The position numbers were made by a program, and so were the translations under genes. Below the pieces are notes generated by a model, which was not told the DNA's origin, ran no database searches, and was given only the letters and a program-made list of their open reading frames with translations. Below are positions 1-8,336 of a stretch of DNA of 64,000 bases, piece by piece; the first letter of the stretch is position 1; each line of letters opens with the position of its first letter. This DNA comes from CAVVAE01 sp963746185 (GTDB lineage Bacteria; Actinomycetota; Actinomycetes; Propionibacteriales; Nocardioidaceae): contig CAVVAE010000002.1 of assembly GCA_963746185.1 (NCBI GenBank), positions 310,001 to 374,000 of the forward strand. Reading direction: 5' to 3'.

Positions 1-381
1 GAGAAGTTCCTCATCGAGGGAACCATCCACACGGAACCACAACGAACGCTTGATGCTGATTTGTCGCCCTTGATCTTCAAGGAGCACGCCGACGGTGACG
101 AGGTCCTCCTGCTGAGTACGCGCCGTCGCATTCCGGCTCGCAGACAACCACTCGGCATACTTCCGCCGAAAGTCGCGTCCTTGGCGAGGCATCCCTGGCA
201 TGCCGGCCGCTCCCACTCCGTAGAGAGCCAACAGCACAGCTTGCACGAGGGTGGTCTTTCCGGCGCCGTTCTCGCCACCAAAAAGGTAAACGTTTGCCTT
301 ACGCGAGGGCGCGGGAAGTTCCAGCAGATGTGTCCCGTAAAAGGCCTTGAAGTTGTGCAAATCGATCTGCCGGACGAGCAT
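1..381 (-). CDS. SMC/DndD-type ATPase, N-terminal part, cut by window edge
   Basis: The 127 visible residues carry a P-loop (GENGAGKTT, residues 37-45) right after an opening of the form MLVRQIDLHNFKAFYG, the layout of RecF/SMC/DndD-like ATPases, whose head is split by a long coiled coil. The rest of the protein lies beyond base 1. The ATG at 381 overlaps the TAA of the 80-residue gene upstream (TAATG), so the two are translationally coupled. In the family such ATPases act in DNA repair or, beside small partner proteins, in phage defence (Dnd, Lamassu, ABC-3C). The local context does not decide which. The ATPase class is secure; the defence role is inference. Confidence 0.8.
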   Translation of the reverse strand, partial: MLVRQIDLHNFKAFYGTHLLELPAPSRKANVYLFGGENGAGKTTLVQAVLLALYGVGAAGMPGMPRQGRDFRRKYAEWLSASRNATARTQQEDLVTVGVLLEDQGRQISIKRSLWFRVDGSLDEELL

Positions 382-623
382 TACTGGCCGCCGCTCGCGG
401 GAGGCACTCTGCCGTCAGCCAACTCTGAGATCATCTCGTCGATCCTTCGCGCAGACACTGCGCGCACGCGGTGTCGTCCGGCGGATCGCGCTTCGGCGAC
501 AGCCTCTTGGAGACTGCCCACCGGGATGGCTATCGCCTTGGAGATTGCTTCCATGGCAACATCATGGTCCGAATCACCTCCAACGATCGCGGCGTCCCTT
601 GAGGTGGTCTCAGTACTCCGCAT
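381..623 (-). CDS. Small protein coupled to the SMC-like ATPase
   Basis: Eighty residues, not recognised. An AAGGAGG ribosome-binding site lies four bases before the ATG. The stop overlaps the start of the ATPase gene, which implies co-translation and probably a shared complex. The middle contains a stretch beginning IAIPVGSLQEAVAEA followed by a basic segment, suggesting one or two helices; there are no membrane segments or cysteines. Small partner proteins directly before an SMC-like ATPase occur in several defence systems (for example the middle component of ABC-3C systems), but no family signature is visible. No function is assigned. Confidence 0.6.
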   Translation of the reverse strand: MRSTETTSRDAAIVGGDSDHDVAMEAISKAIAIPVGSLQEAVAEARSAGRHRVRAVSARRIDEMISELADGRVPPASGGQ

Positions 624-817
624 CGGCCCTCCTTGGTTTCGATCACTTCTGCGTGCGCTCAGGTGTCATTGGCCAGCCAAATGCCTCGGGTGTGTTGCAC
701 TCGCAGCAGTAATCGCCAGCAATCCAGATGCAAAGTTCGATCCGGTCACTACTTCAAAGAGCCTCACACAATTGAGCCTGAAACGGGAACCCTGGCGAAA
801 GGTTGTGAGCTTATTCA

Positions 818-3769
818 TCAGCTGCAGCCGGAGGTGGAGCCGCAGCCTTCGCAGACGTAGCAGCTGCCTGCTGGGCGCATCTTGGTGCCGCAGGTGAAGC
901 AGAGGGGCGAGTCGACTTCGCGGCCGGAGATGGCCTCCATCAGTTCGGCCGTGGTGTGGGCGCCGCCGGTGACGGGCTTGGCGGTTCCGGCGACCACGTT
1001 GGCCTCGTCCGCAGACACGTCCTCGGCGACTGAGGCGTCGGCTGACACCTCGGCGGCCAGGGTCGAGGCTGAGGCGGCGGAGCTGGGGTCGGCCTTCAGC
1101 GACTCGGCCTCGGGCACGTCGTCGAGGCCAGCCTCGGGCGCGGCTTCGTACGAACCCGTGTCGAGCTGGCGCTGGCGCTCCTCGGCGGTGTAGATCCCGA
1201 GGGCGGCCCGCGACTCGAACGGCAGGTAGTCCAGGGCGAGACGACGGAAGATGTAGTCCATGATCGACTGGCTCATCCGCACGTCGGGGTCGTCGGTCAG
1301 ACCGGCCGGCTCGAACTTCATGTTGGTGAACTTCGAGACGTAGGTCTCGAGCGGCACGCCGTACTGCAGCGAGATCGAGATCGCCATCGAGAAGGCGTCC
1401 ATCACCCCGGCCAGGGTCGAGCCCTGCTTGCCGAGCTTGAGGAACACCTCACCGAGACCGTCGTCGGGGTAGGACCCGGCCGTCATGTAGCCCTCGGCGC
1501 CACCGACGGTGAAGGACGTGGTGCGCGACGGACGCGACTTCGGCAGCCGCTTGCGGACCGGCTTCTGGGTTTCGACAAGCTCGACCACCGAGTCCGCCGC
1601 GACGTCGTCAGCGGAGTACGCCTTGTCGGCACCCTTCGCCTTCGCGTCGGACAGCGGCTGGCCGACCTTGCAGTTGTCGCGGTAGACCGCCAGCGCCTTG
1701 AGGCCGAGCTTCCAGCCCTGCACGTAGACGTCGGCGATCTCCTCGACCGTCGCGGACTCGGGCAGGTTGACCGTCTTGGAGATCGCGCCGGACAGGAACG
1801 GCTGCGTGGCCGCCATCATCCGCACGTGACCCATCGGAGCGATCGCCCGCTCCCCCATCGCCGTGTCGAACACCTCGTAGTGCTCGGTCTTGAGACCCGG
1901 CGCGTCGATCACGTGACCGTGCTCGGCGATGAACTCGACAATCGCCTCGATCGTCTCGGTCGTGTAGCCGAGCTTCTTCAGCGCCCGCGGGATCGTCTGG
2001 TTGACGATCTGCATCGACCCGCCACCGACGAGCTTCTTGAACTTGACCAGCGAGAAGTCCGGCTCGATGCCGGTCGTGTCGCAGTCCATCATGAAGCCGA
2101 TCGTGCCGGTCGGAGCGAGCACCGACGCCTGCGCGTTGCGGTAGCCGTTCTTCTCGCCCACCTTGATGACGTTGTCCCACGCCTTCGCCGCGAGCTTGAG
2201 CACGTCGCGGTCGTTGGGCGGTGACCGAGCGCATCGCGTCGTTGGCGGCCGCGTGCTTGCGCATCACGCGCTTGTGGGCGTCGGCGTTGCGGGCGTAGCC
2301 GGCATACGGACCGACCACCGCAGCGAGCTCAGCCGAGCGCTTGTACGACGTACCCGGTCATCAGCGACGTGATCGCCGCCGCCAGGGTGCGGCCACCTTC
2401 GGAGTCGTAGCCGAGGCCCATCGCCATCAGCAGCGCGCCGAGGTTGGCATAGCCGATGCCGAGCTGGCGGTAGTCGCGCGTGGTGTCGGCGATCGCCTCG
2501 GTCGGGAAGTCGGCGAAGCAGATCGAGATGTCCATCGCGGTGATGATCAGCTCGACACAGCGCGCGAACAGCGGCGCGTCGAACGTGTCGTCGTCGCGCA
2601 GGAACTTCAGCAGGTTGAGGCTCGCCAGGTTGCACGAGGAGTTGTCGAGGCGACATGTACTCGGAGCACGGGTTGGATGCGGTGATCCGGCCCGTCTCGG
2701 GGTTGGTGTGCCAGTCGTTGATCGTGTCGTCGTACTGGATGCCGGGGTCGGCGCACTGCCAGGCGGCATCGGCGATCTTGCCGAACAGCTCGCGGGCGTC
2801 GACGGTCTCGATCACCTTGCCGTCGCCGCGCGCACGCAGCCCGAACTCGGTGCCCTCCTCGACGGCGCGCATGAACTCGTCGGTGACGCGGACGGAGTTG
2901 TTGGCGTTCTGGTACTGCACGGAGTGGATGTCGGCGCCGCCGAGGTCCATGTCGAAGCCGGCGTCACGCAGCGCGCGGATCTTGTGCTCTTCGCGCGCCT
3001 TCGTCTCGACGAACTCCTCGATGTCGGGGTGGTCGACGTCGAGCACGACCATCTTCGCCGCACGACGGGTCGCGCCGCCGGACTTGATCGTGCCCGCGGA
3101 CGCGTCGGCGCCGCGCATGAACGACACCGGGCCGGACGCGGTGCCCCCGGAGCGAGAGCAGCTCCTTCGACGAGCGGATGCGCGACAGGTTGAGACCGGC
3201 ACCCGACCCGCCCTTGAAGATGAAGCCCTCTTCCTTGTACCAGTTGAGGATCGAGTCCATCGAGTCGTCGACGGCCAGGATGAAGCACGCGCTGACCTGC
3301 TGCGGCGACTTGGTGCCGACGTTGAACCAGACCGGAGAGTTGAACGCGAACACCTGGTGCAGCAGCATGTGCGTCAGCTCGTGCTCGAACACCTCGGCGT
3401 CGTCCGGCGTCGCGAAGTAGCCCTCCTGCTCGCCACTCGCGCGGTAGGTCTTGACCACGCGGTCGATCAGCTGGCGCAGGCTCCACTCGCGGACGTCGGT
3501 GCCGACCGCGCCACGGAAGTACTTCGTGGTGACGATCGTGGAGGCGTTGACCGACCAGAAGTCGGGGAACTCCACGCCGCGCTGCTCGAACACGGTCTCG
3601 CCGGTCTTCCAGTTCTGCTGGACGACGTCGCGCCGCTCCCAGGTGACCGCGTCGTACGGGTGGGTGCCCTCGGTGGTGAAGATCCGCTCGATCTTCAGAC
3701 CCTTGGAGCTGGCGCGGCGCTTCGTTGCGCTTGCCCATTGCTGGGGCGCCGGCTGTCCGTCTCGGTCAT
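818..3769 (-). pseudogene. nrdJ: Vitamin B12-dependent (class II) ribonucleotide reductase, frameshifted
   Basis: The pieces join into about 980 residues, the normal size of this enzyme, which reduces ribonucleotides to deoxyribonucleotides with adenosylcobalamin. Recognisable parts in order are DVVQQNWKTGETVFEQRG, NSPVWFNVG, GGSGAGLNLSRIRS, NPCSEY, SSCNLASLNLL, APTGTIGFMMDCDTTG and a cysteine-rich tail (CFTCGTKM, then two CxxC-like pairs) that re-reduces the active site. The reading frame breaks at about 3152, 2650, 2354 and 2217; each is repaired by removing one base. The best start is the ATG at 3769 behind AGGAGA, but its frame also differs from the body, so another indel probably lies at 3715-3765. 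Either a genuine pseudogene or consensus error. It lies downstream of nrdR on the same strand. A dispersed-repeat copy is translated in frame near 1567-1590. Confidence 0.85.
1567..1590. repeat. Dispersed repeat copy inside nrdJ
   Basis: The + strand reads GGTTTCGACAAGCTCGACCA, a diverged copy of the repeat at 27050-27076 and 37606-37632. Read on the coding strand it is translated in frame as SVVELVETQ in the linker between the catalytic core and the C-terminal part of NrdJ. Confidence 0.6.
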
Positions 3770-3902
3770 GTTCTCTCCTGGTGGCCTCTGGCACTTCGCT
3801 CAGTGCCTGCTGTGGTGTCTGCTGGTCTTCGGGTTTCGCGTCGTACGTCGTCTGTGTGGTACTGCGGTGTAGCGGGTGTTGCAGCGTCTGGGACGGGCGC
3901 GC

Positions 3903-4424
3903 TTAGCCCGGCGGTCCGTTGTCGGCGCTGTGCCTCTTGGCCGATACGTCGGCGAGAGCGGGCTCGGTGCCGGTGGGCTGGCGCTCGGCCCGGAGGATCG
4001 CGATCTCGGTCTCGAAGTCGTCGGCGGACTCGAAGGCGCGGTAGACGCTCGCGAACCGGAGGTAGGCCACCTCGTCGAGCTCGCGCAGCGGCCCGAGGAT
4101 GGCCAGGCCGACCTCGTTGGCGGGCACCTCGGCCCAGCCGGAGCCGCGCAGCGCGTCCTCGACCTGGGAGCCGAGCACCGCGAGGTCGTCGTCGGTGACC
4201 GGGCGGCCCTTGCACGCCTTGCGGACTCCGCTGATCGCCTTCTCGCGGCTGAACGGCTCGGTGGCGCCGGAGCGCTTCACCACGGTGAGCTGCATCGCCT
4301 CGACCGTCGTGAACCGCTTCTCGCACTCCGAGCAGGAGCGGCGGCGGCGGATCGACGTACCGTCTTCGGCCACGCGGGAGTCGAGCACCCGGGTGTCGGT
4401 GTGTCGGCAGTAAGGACAATGCAC
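3903..4424 (-). CDS. nrdR: Transcriptional repressor NrdR
   Basis: A 173-residue protein with the NrdR layout: an N-terminal zinc ribbon with cysteines at 3, 6, 31 and 34, then an ATP-cone domain (VVKRSGATEPFSREK and onward). NrdR senses ATP/dATP and represses ribonucleotide reductase genes. It starts at a GTG (4424), giving the usual MHCPYC opening. It lies 133 bases upstream of nrdJ on the same strand, the standard actinobacterial nrdR-nrdJ pair. The C-terminal 20-odd residues after the ATP-cone are extra and low in complexity. Confidence 0.96.
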   Translation of the reverse strand: MHCPYCRHTDTRVLDSRVAEDGTSIRRRRSCSECEKRFTTVEAMQLTVVKRSGATEPFSREKAISGVRKACKGRPVTDDDLAVLGSQVEDALRGSGWAEVPANEVGLAILGPLRELDEVAYLRFASVYRAFESADDFETEIAILRAERQPTGTEPALADVSAKRHSADNGPPG

Positions 4425-4950
4425 TTGTGGCTCGTCTCCCTTCGCTCGAGAACTGCGCTCATACCGGTCGTTCTACTCCGGAGGTCCGACAGTTTCGGGT
4501 CCCCGGTTGGGGACCGATCTGTGGACTTCCTGGGGATGAACCTCGGTGTCCTGTGGGTAGTTCGCGGATCTGAGCCTGACCTCCTGTGGAGGAGACTCAA
4601 CCACAACCTGTGGAGAACTACATCCTTGTAACTACTATATCTGGGGGTAACCGTACGCTCAAGGGTTAACGACGGGCAATCAAAACACGGAAATTGGCCA
4701 AAGTTTTTGCATCTCCCCAGGTCAGAGGCTGTTTTGGTACGCCGATTGGGCGTGTCACCCGGGCGTGTCGCGCCCGGTTTGGCCGACACCTATGACAACA
4801 ACCTGGTCGGGGCGCACCATGCCCACTTCACCGCCCTGGTTTCGGCCTCGCGACGATCGATGCGACGACCTCCAAACGGTCGAGTACGCGCACGCCGTTC
4901 TCGGGCTCGGTGTCCTCAGTGCCCCACCCGCAGGGGAGGATGCTCGACTG
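4425..4950. other. Intergenic region upstream of nrdR
   Basis: No convincing gene is seen in these 526 bases. They hold the nrdR promoter region with a possible NrdR box near 4630-4645 and several TGTGGA-type words (4510-4615). The half nearer 4950 is GC-rich without a start, ribosome-binding site or protein resemblance. Confidence 0.5.
4628..4645 (-). promoter_or_regulatory. Possible NrdR box
   Basis: The minus strand reads CCAGATATAGTAGTT, similar to the NrdR-box consensus acaCwAtATaTwGtgt and about 200 bases upstream of nrdR. A weaker similar word (GGATGTAGTTCT) follows about 17 bases downstream. NrdR boxes usually come in pairs. The match is imperfect. Confidence 0.4.
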
Positions 4951-5553
4951 TCAGGAGGCGGAGAGCAAGCCCACTGCTCTGAGGATCGCTGGAACGATGA
5001 CCAGGACACTCCCCAGCACGACGGGCGCCCCGCAGGCACCGATCACCTTGATGCGGGGACCGAGCCCAGCCCGGCGCGTGTGGGAGGTCGCGAGGATGCC
5101 GAACCCCGCTGCCGCCAGCATGAAGGCAAGCACGTATGCGACAGAACGGGCGTCGACTTGGTCAGCGTCACCGGCGATACCGGCAAGCATGACGACTGCC
5201 TGGGTGACGCTGCCGACGACGTACACCGTGAGGGTGGCAAATGCCGCCCAGAGCAGTGTCCCGACTGTCCGGGGTGCGACGAGTCGGGCCTGGACGGCCA
5301 GGACGGCCAGGATCGACCCCAGCAGCTTGAGGATCGTCACGAACCAGATCACCACCGAGAGCGCTGTCTTGTCGTCGGCGTATGGCCCGGTTCCGAAGTA
5401 GTCGGTCAGCTCGAACCAGACGCTGATCGCGGCGAAGCCAGCGCACCACAGCGCCACGAGGGCGCCGACTGCAACGAGCGCCCGGCCTGGCACCTCGACA
5501 TGCTGGTGACCAGCGATCCGCCTGCCTGCGGTCCTAGACTCGGTCTGGGTCAT
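4951..5553 (-). CDS. Integral membrane protein, unknown function
   Basis: A 200-residue protein with about four to five hydrophobic segments: VAVGALVALWCAGFAAISVW, an IWFVTILKLLGSILAVLAV stretch, LLWAAFATLTVYVVG, VAYVLAFMLAAAGFGILA and a C-terminal IGACGAPVVLGSVLVIVPAI. The ATG at 5553 is preceded by AGGAGG at good spacing, which decides the start over upstream in-frame options. No catalytic motif is visible and the family is not recognised. Its only close neighbour is the epimerase gene upstream on the same strand, separated by 205 bases with a 19-base tandem repeat. Confidence 0.75.
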   Translation of the reverse strand: MTQTESRTAGRRIAGHQHVEVPGRALVAVGALVALWCAGFAAISVWFELTDYFGTGPYADDKTALSVVIWFVTILKLLGSILAVLAVQARLVAPRTVGTLLWAAFATLTVYVVGSVTQAVVMLAGIAGDADQVDARSVAYVLAFMLAAAGFGILATSHTRRAGLGPRIKVIGACGAPVVLGSVLVIVPAILRAVGLLSAS

Positions 5554-5616
5554 GGAGCACGTCCTCCTGGATGGAATCGAAGCTTGAGATTGCGTCTCTC
5601 GGAGACGCCGTTCGCC

Positions 5617-5654
5617 AACGTTTGTCAGTGCTGTCAACGCTTGTCAGTGCTGTG
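5617..5654. repeat. Two-copy 19-base tandem repeat
   Basis: Copies at 5617-5635 and 5636-5654 read AACG(T/C)TTGTCAGTGCTGT(C/G), differing at two positions. They lie between the epimerase stop and the membrane-protein start, so they could be a regulatory site for the latter. Confidence 0.7.
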
Positions 5655-5758
5655 TCGATGTCGGTCCCGGCCGACGAACTCGGCGCCCATGAACAGCAGC
5701 TGCTTGCGTGGCGCGAAGTCGGCTTCGCGCCGGACGAGGACACCGATCACCGCAGCTG

Positions 5759-6688
5759 TCACACCAGGAGGCCTTGGCGCCAGGTGGAATGTGCCGGGTG
5801 CCAACCCAGTTCGCGCTTGGCCTTGGCGTTGGATGCGCCGCGCAGTTCGGTCATGAGCACGACGCCGGCCGGTCCGGCGGCCAGCCGTCCGATGAACCGC
5901 GGAACGCGCATCGGCTTCTTGGCGCCCAGCATCGCCGCCAGTTCCGGCAGCCATTCGGCGACCGGGGCGGGCTCGTCATCGACGATGTTGTAGACACCGC
6001 GGCCACCGTTCTCCACGGCTGCGACCGTGGCCTCGGCGGCGTCGGCGATGTGGACGAACGACCACACCCCGCCGCCGTCGCCGACGACCGGGAACTTGCG
6101 CTTGCGGATCATCTCGAACTGCTCGGACCCTGGCGCCATGGAGGTGCCGGGTCCGTAGAAGGCGCCGTAGCGCAGCACGACCCCGTCGGTCCAGTCGGCG
6201 CCCAGCACAGCCTTCTCCAAGTACTCGACCGCGGCGATCATCGCGGCCATCGGGCGGACCGGTGACGGATCCAGGGGGTCCTGTTCGGTCTTGACCGGCC
6301 CGCCGGTCCGGGCGTAGGTGAAACCGCCGTTGCTCTGGGCGACGAACCGTCGTACTCCCACGGCACGTGCGGCCTCGAGCAGGTTGTCGGTCCCCTCCCT
6401 CCGCAGCCGGTTGGTGGCTGCGAAGCTGCGCTCCATGTGGCGGGGGTCGACGTGCCCGATGGCGGTCAGCTGGTGGACGACAACCTCCGGCGCCGCCTGG
6501 CGCACGGCGGCCTCGACCGCCGCGCGGTCGAGCGCATCGGCGATGACCGGCACCGCGCCCAGCTTCGACACCTTGGCCTTGTCCGACTCCCTGCGGATCA
6601 TGGCGAACACCTCGTGTCCCGCATCGACCAGGCGTGGCACCAGCTGCTTACCCATCGCTCCAGTCGCTCCTGCAACCAGCACTCTCAT
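5759..6688 (-). CDS. NAD(P)-dependent epimerase/dehydratase family protein
   Basis: A 309-residue extended short-chain dehydrogenase with a Rossmann motif at the very N-terminus (GATGAMGKQLV, about residues 7-17), a middle segment ending in VHQLTAIGHVDP and a YGAFYGPGT motif typical of the NAD-dependent epimerase family. The substrate is unknown. The ATG at 6688 follows CAGGAGCTGAAG. It lies downstream of an ECF41 sigma factor remnant and, one duplication further out, of the complete ECF41 gene. ECF41 factors typically neighbour and control carboxymuconolactone decarboxylase, oxidoreductase or epimerase (COE) genes, so it is probably the sigma factor's target. Confidence 0.88.
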   Translation of the reverse strand: MRVLVAGATGAMGKQLVPRLVDAGHEVFAMIRRESDKAKVSKLGAVPVIADALDRAAVEAAVRQAAPEVVVHQLTAIGHVDPRHMERSFAATNRLRREGTDNLLEAARAVGVRRFVAQSNGGFTYARTGGPVKTEQDPLDPSPVRPMAAMIAAVEYLEKAVLGADWTDGVVLRYGAFYGPGTSMAPGSEQFEMIRKRKFPVVGDGGGVWSFVHIADAAEATVAAVENGGRGVYNIVDDEPAPVAEWLPELAAMLGAKKPMRVPRFIGRLAAGPAGVVLMTELRGASNAKAKRELGWHPAHSTWRQGLLV

Positions 6689-6718
6689 CTTCAGCTCCTG
6701 TTCGGTTCGGTTTCGGAT

Positions 6719-6846
6719 GTGTCACCTGAACCGAACAGCCCGTCGTTTCCTGACAGGAGCCATACGTAATACACGTCACATCACAAGCAGGGTCCCCGTG
6801 GTCGGCCGCCGCCCATTGGTCGGGCGCACGTTGGAGGTTGTCGGGC
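6719..6846. repeat. Diverged direct repeat, copy 1 (sigma-factor tail plus promoter region)
   Basis: These bases match 7274-7402 closely, with blocks such as CCGTGGTCGGCCGCCGCCCA identical. On the minus strand the unit holds the last codons of an ECF41 gene (DQWAAADHG) and the intergenic region after it. This copy carries an indel in the sigma tail, so it is a scrap. Confidence 0.85.
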
Positions 6847-6869
6847 TGCGTCAGTCCGCCCCTCTGCGG

Positions 6870-7240
6870 CACGCCCGATCGAGTTCCGGTGGGATCCCCG
6901 ACTACCTTCGCGGCGAGCGCTTCTTTGCGGATCCACCGGAGCAACGTCGGGTTGTCGATGGTGGTCACGACGCTGACCGTGGTGCGGCGGTAGCGGTTGT
7001 CGTCGAGCACGGCCAACATGCTCGCGGCCAGAGCCACGCGAGCGGTGAACCTGCCGTCGGCGTGGCCTCGACAACGCTGTAGTTGGTGACGGATGGCTGG
7101 TGGTGAGCCCGCCAGGGCGCACGATCGTCCAGGCCAGGTCGCTGGCTTGGACCACGCTTCCATTCACCGCATGTCGTCGTACATCGTCTTGCCCAACACC
7201 TGCGTGACGCGCCGTTGGCTCCGAAGACGGTGATGCGCAT
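6870..7240 (-). pseudogene. Decayed NAD(P)-binding (NmrA-like) gene
   Basis: The minus strand opens with ATG at 7240 and a Rossmann start (MRITVFGANGA), but frame is lost within about 15 codons. Later pieces in other frames read SDLAWTIVRPGGLT, ARVALAASMLAVLDDNRY and TVSVVTTIDNPTLL, all typical of NAD(P)H-binding atypical SDRs. The piece between the Rossmann start and the WTIVRPG motif, over 80 residues in intact relatives, is almost absent, so there is an internal deletion as well as frameshifts. The 3' end runs into a scrap of the ECF41 sigma gene. This looks like genuine decay after a duplication. Confidence 0.75.
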
Positions 7241-7273
7241 GACGACTGTCGTCTGTTCGGGGTCGGTCAGGTT

Positions 7274-7402
7274 GTGCCACCTGAACCGGACGGCCCGCGG
7301 TTCCTGACAGGAGCCGTACGCGATACACGTCACAACACGAGCAGGGGCTCCCCGTGGTCGGCCGCCGCCCATTGGTCGGTCGCGCGTTCGAGCTTGTCGG
7401 GG
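7274..7402. repeat. Diverged direct repeat, copy 2 (intact sigma-factor end)
   Basis: Partner of 6719-6846. Here the unit contains the true end of the ECF41 gene (stop at 7330) and the following intergenic region. Both copies share CCTGTCAGGAA and CGGTTCAGGTG on the minus strand, candidates for promoter elements of the downstream gene. Confidence 0.85.
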
Positions 7403-8250
7403 TTCGCCTGGGTACGGCAGGCAGCGATGCCCTCGGCGGTGACCTCCAGGCACATGATGGCGACGACCCGGCCTTCCACGACGGCCACGACGGCGGGTTC
7501 GCCGTTGGCGGTCCAGGCGTAGATCTCGGGCGAGCCGCCGACGATGGCGCGCTTGGCCTCGGCCGGCTTGAACATGCCCCGCACGAACTTCGCGACCGCG
7601 ACGGCTCCCTCGAACGCCTTGGTGCGTGCCGGAACCTTCCCTCCGCCGTCGCCGATGGCGATGGCGTCCTTGGTGAGCAGGCGTACGAGCTCATCGGTCT
7701 GGCCGCTGGTGGCGGCCGCGAGGAACTCCTCGACGATCCGCTGGGCGGCGGCCTTGTCGATGTCGGGGCGGGCTCTGGCGTGCGCGACATGCTTCTTGGC
7801 ACGGTGAAAGATCTGCTGGCTGGCGGCCTCGGTGATGTCGAGGATCTCGGCGATCTCCCGGTGCGGGTAGTCGAAGGCCTCCCGCAGCACGTACACGGCC
7901 CGTTCGTTGGGGGACAGGCGTTCCATGAGGGTGAGGACCGCGTACGAGACCGCTTCGCGCTGCTCAGCGGTGTCGGCCGGGCCGAGCATCGGGTCCCCGG
8001 CGAGCAGCGGCTCGGGAAGCCATCGGCCCACGTAGGTCTCGCGCCGTGCCCGCGCGGAGGTGAGCTGGTTGAGGCACAGGTTGGTGAGGACCTTCGTCAG
8101 CCAAGCCTCGGGGACCTCGATGCGGTCGACGTCGGCGGCGTGCCAGCGCAGGAACGTCTCCTGCACGACGTCCTGTGCCTCGTCCGCGGAGCCGAGGAGA
8201 CGGTAGGCGATGGCCTCCAGACGCGGCCTCGATCGCTCGAACCGGTCGAC
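7330..8250 (-). CDS. ECF41-type RNA polymerase sigma factor (SigJ-like)
   Basis: About 306 residues: sigma region 2 (PRLEAIAYRLLGSADEAQD, then QETFLRW), region 4 (LSPNERAVYVLREAFDYP with REIAEILDITEAASQQ) and a long C-terminal SnoaL-like extension (from about residue 190) typical of ECF41, where it modulates activity instead of a separate anti-sigma factor. No ATG, GTG or TTG lies in frame between the upstream TGA (8264-8266) and the GTG at 8166, which would cut into region 2. The expected start position, five bases after AGGAGG, is occupied by GTC (8248-8250); a base error or mutated GTG is likely. Its presumed targets are the NAD(P)-binding genes downstream. Confidence 0.88.
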   Translation of the reverse strand, partial: VDRFERSRPRLEAIAYRLLGSADEAQDVVQETFLRWHAADVDRIEVPEAWLTKVLTNLCLNQLTSARARRETYVGRWLPEPLLAGDPMLGPADTAEQREAVSYAVLTLMERLSPNERAVYVLREAFDYPHREIAEILDITEAASQQIFHRAKKHVAHARARPDIDKAAAQRIVEEFLAAATSGQTDELVRLLTKDAIAIGDGGGKVPARTKAFEGAVAVAKFVRGMFKPAEAKRAIVGGSPEIYAWTANGEPAVVAVVEGRVVAIMCLEVTAEGIAACRTQANPDKLERATDQWAAADHGEPLLVL

Positions 8251-8336
8251 GTCGTCCTCCTGTCAAAGGCACGACCTGATCGTATCTATGGGCTGACCGA
8301 GGCATGACCGCAAGGGGATCCCGGTCGGACGAATCC

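Noticed and set aside
624..817. A minus-strand frame with clustered cysteines (GDYCCECNTPEAFGWPM) before the 80-residue gene
   Set aside because: Only 36 codons between stops and no start codon; no partner frame that makes a plausible longer gene.
2655..3872. A 405-codon open frame on the + strand
   Set aside because: It is antisense to nrdJ; the other strand has strong NrdJ similarity and the + frame has no family resemblance.
4765..5856. A 363-codon + strand open frame
   Set aside because: Antisense to the membrane protein at 4951-5553 and without a recognisable domain; typical of GC-rich antisense frames.
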